From Lunularia cruciata (taxonomy: Eukaryota; Streptophyta; Marchantiopsida; Lunulariales; Lunulariaceae), in assembly GCA_948567375.1 (NCBI GenBank), contig OX419755.1, positions 49,481,001-49,545,000 of the forward strand: a stretch of 64,000 nucleotides of DNA. Direction: 5' to 3'. This document shows, piece by piece, positions 57,281 to 64,000 of this stretch (position 1 is the first letter of the stretch; each line of letters opens with the position of its first letter). The notes under the pieces are model-generated. The model did not search any database, was not told the DNA's origin, and saw only the letters and a list, made by a program, of their open reading frames with translations. A program made the translations under genes and the position numbers.

Positions 57281-57868
57281 TGTAATACCAATAGCTAGAC
57301 ATATTATGTAGAGGTGAAAATTGGCTTGGTAACATCTGGAAGGATGTAATATATGATGGACTAAGTAGATGAGAGAAGGTATCACCAAAAGAGTACCTTT
57401 ACTAACAAAGCAAGAGCCAAAAATAGTCTGAAAACTTCAAAGCCAATATTGGAGGCCTAAATAGGTGAATTAGGCCTTGAAAATGTGTTGATATTCCCCC
57501 CTTGGAAGACAAGTTTGGCCTTCTCTTCCCCCTATTTATCTCATCAAGAGCTCCAATAGTTCCTCACCCATACAATTTTGAGATTCCTACAATAAGATTC
57601 CCTCCGGTCAAAGCTTGTTTGACCAACTAGATAGGACCAAAACGGACATGTCACCCATGCATGTAACTAATTAAGAGTAGATCTCATTGATATATCACCA
57701 ATCCATCTATCTAATCCAAGGGTGGAGCTTCCGTTGAGGGACTCCTCTTTGCTATATAATAAAGACAAGGTGCTCATTTTTTAAGGCATCAGAGTTTTGA
57801 GTGTGAAGCTTTGTGTTTCTTATATTTTTGTTTCTCTTGGGGGGTTCTCTAGTCCTCAGAATATTACA
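57281..57868 (+). repeat. Family-1-related LTR, + orientation, one U3 unit
   Basis: From TGTAATACCAATAGCTAGAC to AGTCCTCAGAATATTACA, 588 bp. It has only one of the ~150-bp U3 units. It keeps the pyrimidine run (ATTCCCCCCTTGG) and TATATAATAAAG before the 3' end. It lies head to head with the LTR at 56288-57195, 85 bp apart. It directly abuts a family-2 integrase fragment at 57869. No target duplication was found. Confidence 0.75.
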
Positions 57869-58747
57869 CATTCCCTCAAGCTTGGCACCAAGCTTGCTTT
57901 CTCCATGGCCTATCATCCTCAAACTGATGGACAAACCAAATGTGCAAATCGCACCTTGGTGGATATGGCGTCGTGGTTTCATCAACGTTCATCATTCCAA
58001 TTGGGATGAATATCTTACAGCTGTAGAGTTTACATATAATAATTCCAAATAGGCAAGCACCGGATTCTCTCTTTTCTTCATTAATTTTGACCAAAACTCC
58101 CTTGTTCTAGATTCCCTTCTTGCTCCTCTTCCATCTCATGTCCCTCATACTTCCACCTTCTTGACCACCATATCTCCATCCCTACAACAAGCCAAATCTC
58201 ATCTCCTGCTCATAATCGATAGAAACAATATGCATACCACCATCATCGTGATCTAACCTTTCAACTCAATGATAGTGTCATGTTGTCCTCTAGTAACCTA
58301 CCACTCCCGCTTGATTCCCAAGTCCATAAACTTGCTCTTAATTGGATAGATCCATTTGATGTCACCCAAATCATTTATCTTGTTGCTCATAATCGATAGA
58401 AACAATATGCATACCACCATCATCGTGATCTAACCTTTCAACTCAATGATAGTGTCATGTTGTCCTCTAGTAACCTACCACTCCCACTTGATTCCCAAGT
58501 CCATAAACTTGCTCTTAATTGGATATATCCATTTGATGTCACCCAAATCATTTATCTTGTTGCTTATCAACTTACCTTGCCTTCTCATATGTGAATCTAC
58601 CCTATCTGTCATGTTTCCAAGTTGAAACCCTTTGTTTCTAATCCATCTTCCTTTTCCTCTTGTGTCCAACCCCCTCTTCCTCCCATGCCTATCAACAATC
58701 ATGAGGAGTATGAAGTTGATTGTATCCTTGCACGTCACCACATTCAA
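57869..58747 (+). pseudogene. Family-2 integrase fragment, + strand
   Basis: Starts inside the catalytic core (LGTKLAFSMAYHPQTDGQTK) and continues with FINVHHSNWDEYLTAVEFTYNN, NFDQNSLVLDSLLAPLPS and, near 58630, a diverged VSKLKPFV-type block. It is cut in the chromodomain by element D at 58748. A 177-bp tandem duplication lies inside. Opposite in strand to elements C and D. Confidence 0.8.
58210..58563. repeat. Recent 177-bp tandem duplication in integrase fragment
   Basis: 58210-58386 and 58387-58563 are near-identical; I count two base differences (CTCCCGCTTG/CTCCCACTTG and GGATAGATCC/GGATATATCC). It is absent at the equivalent place in elements C and D, so it happened in this copy. Confidence 0.92.
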
Positions 58748-59159
58748 TGTAAAAGTCCAAGACCAATGAGAGAAATAGGAGAATAGAAGCTCACATTGGG
58801 ACACTTGAATGAGGGAAAACTTTGAATGCCTAGCATGAGCTTTGATTCTTGTATTTATAGTAAGCATACAAGGCCCTTGAGAAGCTTCTCAAGAAGTTTC
58901 CTTGAGCTGCTCTCTTGGAATGCAAGCCAAGTTAACTGAGAAGCTTCTCAAGAGACTTCCTTCTAGAAGATATTTATTTGGCATGCAAGCTAAGCTAGTT
59001 GGAAGCTTCTAGAAGCTATCTACTTGAGATGCAAGCTAAGCTAGCTGGGAAGCTTCCCAAGAAGCTTCCAAGATACTTTTAAAATATTCTAGGCTAATTT
59101 CTCTTATTTGCTACTTTGTTAGCCGTACTAACTTCATTGCTAAACTCCATATTGTTACA
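58748..59159 (-). repeat. 3' LTR of element D
   Basis: 412 bp, + strand TGTAAAAGTCC to TATTGTTACA. It keeps the four-unit U3 with six GAAnnTTC motifs, and TATA at CTTGTATTTATAG. The PPT (minus strand GCGGTGGGAGAATA) is adjacent. Confidence 0.92.
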
Positions 59160-60960
59160 TATTCTCCCACCGCTAGTTGTGATGTCCTTGTTGTCTATGA
59201 AGCTTTGAACTCTTGGATGTCCAATTGTGCATTTTGAAGATGAGAAAGAGGTTTCCATGTAGCATCATGAAGGGGATACCCTTTCCAAAGGACCTTGTAC
59301 TCCATGTGTTGTTGACGGCCTTGTTGAATATGGTGATGCGGAAGGATATGATCAACTTGGTACTCTGCATGATCATTGATAGAGACAAGAGGAGAGGGAG
59401 GTTGGACTTGATAGGAGAAAGAAGAGGGGTTAAGAACAAAGGGTTTCAACTTGGAAACATGAAAGACAGGATGGATGTGCATATGACAAGGCAAGGCAAA
59501 TTGATAAGCAATAGGAGAGACAATGTGGATCAAAAGGTTTATGAACTTGGATTTCAAGTGGGAGAGGGAGGTTATTGGATGAGAGTATGACCTTATCATC
59601 AACTTGAAAGTTGAGATCACGACAATGGTGATTTGCATATTGTTTTTGCCAATTTTGAGCAACAAGGAGATGAAATTTGGCTTGTTGGAAGGAGTGGGAG
59701 ATGGTGGTCAAGAAGGTGGAAGTATGAGGGACCTGAGATGGAGGAGGAGCAAGAAGTGAATCTAGAACAAGTGGATCTTGGCCAAAATTGAAAAAGAAAG
59801 GAGAGAATCCAATGTTTGCATGTTTAGAATTATTGTATGCAAACTTTGTAGTTGTAAGACATTCATCCCAATTGGTATGGTGAATGTTGACAAAGGCACA
59901 AAGCATATCTTCCAAGGTGCAATTTATACATTCAGTTTGTCCATCAGTTTGAGGATGATAGACCATGGATAAAGCAAGCTTAGTGCCGAGTATTTGGAAG
60001 AGTGCTTGCCAAAACTTTCCAGTGAAGCAAGGATCACAATCAGAGATGAGTACACATGGCATCCCATGATGCTTGAATACATTGTCAAAGTAGATTTATG
60101 CCAAGGTTGGAGCATCCAAAATATCAACCGTTAGTACCATACGGATTTTCTTACTAAGCTTATCCACAAACACCACAATTGTTGTGTGACTATGCTTTGT
60201 CTTGGGCAAGGAGGTGATGAGATCTAAGTTCACATGTTCCTAATGAGTAGATGGAATGGGTAGTGGGTGGAGTCCACTTGGTTCTGGTTACTGGCCTTGT
60301 TGTGTTGGCAACTCTCACACGATTGGACAAACTCCCAAACATCTTGTACCATGTTGGGCCACCACCATTGGCGTTGGAGTGTACCCAAGGTCTTGTCCAC
60401 ACTGTTTTCAATCATATGGATATAAAAAAGCGACTACTTTAGAAACAACATTGGTATTTCAACAACTTTTTGGTTTTATGTTTTTACCCGGCGCATGTTT
60501 TTTGTTTTTGGTTGAACAAGCCAACGGACGAAAGTGATCCATTAACAAACATGATTGATTATTTTTGAGCGCAATGTCTAACGTCACAACCATTGCCTAC
60601 CAAGACAAGCATGCAATTCCGTAGTCATTGTATATTCTCAAGAAGGCTTTAAGCAATATAAAAGATTTTGGCGTTGGCTTACTTTTGATTTGATTCCACA
60701 CCCATGTGACCAGAAATCGGTGAATCATGGGCTTCTTGAAGGCGCACAAGTCGGAGATCACCTTTGGTTGGAACATAGATCCGGTCCATATGGAATAGAA
60801 GGCCTTCCTTCAAGGAGAAGGTATTTTTACTTCTTGTTGTAGACTATTAGATTACCATGTACCATTTGGAAGAAGTGATCTTTTTGTAGAGATGACTAAA
60901 TTTTGTTTTGGACCTTGGAGTCAATTGATAATATTGTAATTGCTACCGTGATGAGAGAAA
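59160..60960 (-). pseudogene. Integrase and chromodomain of element D
   Basis: Minus strand from about 60415: QRQWWWPNMVQDVWEFVQSC with CQHNKAS (zinc finger), then VLISDCDPCFTGKFW near 60050 and VYHPQTDGQTE near 59960 (catalytic Asp and Glu region), EFAYNNS-like residues, and a chromodomain at 59370-59240 (EYQVDHILPHHHIQ, YKVLWKGYPLHDATW). A single-base loss and a small deletion near 59560 shift the frame before the chromodomain. The N-terminal part is interrupted by the 60403-60694 insertion. Confidence 0.85.
60403..60694. mobile_element. 292-bp insertion of unknown class in element D
   Basis: Element C reads GTCCACCTCCATGTGACC without interruption. In D the same site is split by 292 bp flanked by TCCACAC at 60396-60402 and 60695-60701, a 7-bp direct duplication. 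The insert begins TGTTTTCAATC and ends TTTGAT. I see no clear terminal inverted repeat, tail or coding motif. It could be a small non-autonomous DNA element or a SINE. Confidence 0.65.
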
Positions 60961-62560
60961 GAGACTTCAAATCAGGTCATTGTGATAGAGCATCCGAGAT
61001 GACATGGAACCAATCTAGTTTGTACTCAAGTTTGATGTCAAACAATTGGAGTTGCTCCTCTCATTGATGATGTTGACTCTTCATGTGTTCCAAGTGTAAG
61101 GTTTACAACAATGGTTTGTGATCAGTTCACATGATCACTTGTTTTCCCAAAAGATAATTCCTCCATACCTTTGTGACATATACCATTGCAAGTTGTTCCC
61201 AATCTCAAGCAGAGTAACTTCTTTCACCTATATTTAGTTGGCAAGACACAAAGGCAATTGGATGTAGTCCATCTAGGAATTCTTATTGCAACACCGCTCC
61301 AATTGCAAAGTTAGAAGCACCAAAAATCAACCACACATGGTAGTTGATGATCATATGGTTGAAGAATGGGTCTTGAAGACACCATATGTTTCAACTTTTG
61401 GAATGTTTCTTCATGCCTAGTGGTCCATTGGAAGCTCAAGTTCTTCCTCAAGAGGTCAGTAATGGTGCAGCCACATGGGCATAATAGTGGATGAACGGTT
61501 GGTAAAAACTGGCCAATCCATTAAATTCCCATACTTCTATAGCATCCTTTGGAGTAGGCCAATCAATAATGGTACACTTTGACTTCTTGTAAAAAAATGT
61601 CCATGGTCGTAGTTGTCTTAGGACTTCTTACACATGATTCATGTGTTCTGCCTCTGTCTTGCTATAGATTAAGATATCATCAAAGAACACCACCACGTAT
61701 CAATCCAATAGTCCCTCCAACACCTGATGAATTTGATCCATGACGACTATTGGAGCATTAGTGAGCTCAAAAGGTAGAACTTTCTACTTGAAATGCCCAT
61801 ACCTTGTGCAAAAGGTAATCTTTTTCACATCCTCTCTATCAATGGGGATTTGCCAATAGCCGCTACAAAGATCCAACTTGGAAAAGTATCGTGTTCCACT
61901 CAATTGATCAAGCAAGTCACGGATCCAAGGCAAGGGACATGCATTCTTCACTATTTGCTTATTGAGCCCACAGTAATCAATATAGAAATGAAGTCCTCTA
62001 TCCTTCTTTGGAACAAATAGTATTGGTGCTCCCCAAGGAGAAGTACTATGTCATATGAAGTCCTTCTCCAACAACTCCGCAAGTGTTTTTTGCAACTCCT
62101 CTAAATCCTTGGGTGAGAGCTAGTAGATTGGTCTACTCGCTGAAGTACTCTCTGGCAATAACTCAATCTTGAAAAGCATACCACAATCGGAGAGTAATCT
62201 CCTTTGACAAATCATCTAAAAACATATCTTCAAACTCCTGAACAATCTGATCAACCATTGCTTGATGAGGCTCTTGGCCCTCCTCCAATTGTCCTTGTGC
62301 AATCGGCTTGATCCACATCGTGAAAACAGACTTATCTTTCTCCAAAGCTTGCTCTATGGCTGCTTCACTAACAAACTTCCCATCCAGGGACTCATCTTTC
62401 TTCAAAGCTTGCTCCATGGCTGCTTGCCTAGCATCTTCCTATCTTGGGACTCATCTCCCTTCAAGGTTTGCTCTATGGCTACCTTCTCAACAAAATTCCC
62501 ATCCTAAGACTTACTATTCTTAGGTGTCTTACTTAGAGGTGCCAAATAACCTAATTGGAA
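60961..62560 (-). pseudogene. Reverse transcriptase and RNase H of element D
   Basis: Minus-strand counterpart of 30142-31794, more degraded. The + strand keeps the reverse complements of the RT catalytic region near 61680 and of the RNase H blocks near 61290-61090. About 87 bp present in element C (the LGHKISLEG block) are missing near 61570. A Lys/Glu-rich linker frame (62417-62163) precedes it. Confidence 0.82.
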
Positions 62561-62940
62561 ATTTTTACCTTGGTGTTGTACTTAAATTTGTCGTTGGTTC
62601 CAATCAAGTTGAACCTTATGATGTTCAAGCTAAAGTAATCATGGAATGTCATCATAGTGTAGAGGTTCCACTACAAACCTCATACACTCCAAATACTCCT
62701 TCCCAATCTTGAAGGTAAAAGGATGTGAGGCATGGAATAGAGAACCTTCTCTACCATCCGCCATCATCAATCTACTTCTAATTCTTGACTTGAAAGGAAT
62801 ACCCAATTCCTTTGCTACTTGCATAGACATACAATTCTTTGAACTTCCAAGATCAACCAAAATCCTACAACCTCAATAAGCTATCATACCTTGCAAGTAA
62901 AGCAAACTTGCTTAGGTCAAGCCTCCAATCCCATTAGAAC
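62561..62940 (-). pseudogene. Protease region of element D
   Basis: The minus-strand frame 62860-62639 begins MVDLGSSKNCMSMQVAKELG. The Asp and Gly of the active site flank Leu, where most such proteases have Ser or Thr. Ends with MRFVVEPLHYDD. Confidence 0.8.
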
Positions 62941-62999
62941 TAATCCAGCTTCCAATACGTAGCTCAAAATCTCTTGCTGGGATTCCTCAGCAAGAGATT

Positions 63000-63880
63000 T
63001 CTTGGATCATTTTGTTTCACAAACTCTATCTGGATGACTTGTTGAGGTCACCCATTCCTATGTGGACATTTGGCAATGCGATGTACAACTTGGCAATAAT
63101 AAAAACAACCATCATTTTCTCACAATCTTTCTCTATCCGTTGTACCAAGTGGTCTCCATTGGATAGCATCAATCTCCATTGGTGCCGTTTCTTCCACCCA
63201 TACGTACTATACTGGTAGGCTTTGTGTAGGTACCAAGTTGTCACAACCAAAGAATCAAAGCACTCAACCAATTTTATGGCTTCTTCTACATTTTGTGGTT
63301 CCCGCATGGTCACCTCTAATTTTGTTTGTGACTTCAATCCCCTCACAAATTGATCCTAAACTTCACCTTCTTGTATATCTAGAATTTTCATGATGATGTT
63401 TTGAAATTGCATGGTGTAGCTCCTTATAGAGCCAATCTGCTTCAACTTTGCCAATTTCCTTCGTGTGGCTCGGGTGGCATTTATAGTTTGAAATTGACCA
63501 AGTATTGCCTCTTTGAAATCTGCCCATGTCAAGATTGGTGCAACAATTTGTACTTCAACTCGCTTCACTTGGAATTGCTACCAAAGTTTTGTCACACCAT
63601 CTGATTGGCTAGAAGCCAAGAGAATCTATTTCCATTCATCTTGAAGATTGATAGCTTCAAAGTAACATTCATAGTCAGACACAAAATTCTCCATTGTGCC
63701 CAGAAGATTTTTGCCTTCAAACACCTTGGGTTTTGGAAATTGGATTTGATCTTCTCCATCTCAAATAGGTGCTCTCTCTATGTGTTCTTGTCATTGTTAG
63801 CTTCGCTCATTCAACAATCAAATAAGGTGCTTGAGTTGTTGTTACATAGCAATGATAACATTTGGTATTGTCGCTATGGC
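63000..63880 (-). pseudogene. gag: gag of element D
   Basis: Counterpart of 32260-33122: FKEAILGQFQTINATRATRR and YTMQFQNIIMKILDI (63568-63356), LEVTMREPQNVEEAIKL near 63300, and a degraded zinc knuckle near 63110. The start codon equivalent reads ATA (about 63880) instead of ATG, and stops follow. Upstream, at the window edge, the upstream-frame block (VTLFEEPLILLVVTYGE-like) is still recognisable. Confidence 0.82.
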
Positions 63881-64000
63881 TACTACTCTATCCCACTATT
63901 CCCAATTTATCTAACTTATTAATACATAGATGCAACACGTCCATCATTCTCCATAAGTTACAACTAAAAGTATCAAGGGTTCCTCAAACAGGGTGATCAT

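Larger units (their letters stand above)
58748..64000 (-). mobile_element. Element D: Ty3-type chromovirus (family 2), incomplete at window edge
   Basis: 3' LTR at 58748-59159, then on the minus strand integrase, RNase H, RT, protease and gag to the upstream frame at the right edge; the 5' LTR lies outside. It is inserted in the chromodomain of the + strand integrase fragment. The expected left target duplication is TTCAA (58743-58747); its partner is beyond the window. It carries a 292-bp insertion (60403-60694) and lacks about 87 bp of RT near 61570 relative to C. Confidence 0.93.

Noticed and set aside
60256-60537. 93-codon + strand open frame spanning the insertion edge in element D
   Set aside because: It runs across the junction of antisense integrase sequence and the 292-bp insertion, so it is a chance fusion.

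Overview
The window is nuclear DNA of a land plant. Two spliced plant genes are readable end to end. One is FMP32 (CCDC90/DUF1640 mitochondrial protein, 8 coding exons, 11771-14268). The other is NUP35 (nuclear pore protein, 3 coding exons, 41009-43347). Everything else I can identify is transposable-element DNA. The two genes fix the kingdom but not the species. The heavy nesting of elements suggests a large, repeat-rich genome, possibly of a seed-free plant, but that is only a guess.

Layout. 1-7340: flank and a complete but decayed Ty3-type chromovirus (element A, family 1, + strand). 7341-11770: repeat relics and the FMP32 upstream region. 11771-14268: FMP32. 14269-20421: relics of an unidentified TE-like gene, a degenerate family-2 LTR and an intronless calmodulin pseudogene. 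20422-37072: a nested stack. The base is a non-LTR-type retroelement (LINE copy 1, - strand). It was split by element C (family 2 chromovirus, - strand, 21554-33818) and by a family-2 solo LTR (34094-34518). Element C was in turn split by element B (family 1, + strand, 23044-29666). A family-1 solo LTR (36329-37072) lies at the outer edge. 37078-41008: a 413-bp tandem repeat and the NUP35 upstream region. 41009-43347: NUP35. 43348-56287: mostly unassigned DNA with LINE copy 2 and several LINE 3'-end fragments. 56288-64000: a head-to-head pair of family-1-like LTRs, a family-2 integrase fragment, and element D (family 2, - strand), which runs off the right edge.

The insertions are dated relative to one another by direct target duplications: ATCTC for A, G(T/C)AAG for B, ACTGG for C, AGGTA and CCAAG for the two solo LTRs. 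The LINE reading frame becomes continuous across the C junction when C and one ACTGG are ignored.

The most interesting signals are these. (1) The U3 of the family-2 LTR is built from four ~60-bp tandem units. Each carries paired GAAnnTTC motifs, a heat-shock-element-like array directly upstream of a TATA box. (2) A short upstream reading frame of about 62-73 codons lies between PBS and gag in both chromovirus families and is duplicated in family 1. (3) There is a calmodulin retropseudogene. (4) Two copies of a TE-associated gene that I do not recognise are present. (5) LINE 3' ends with a sharply conserved terminus are scattered around. No gene here looks prokaryotic, and there is no CRISPR array.
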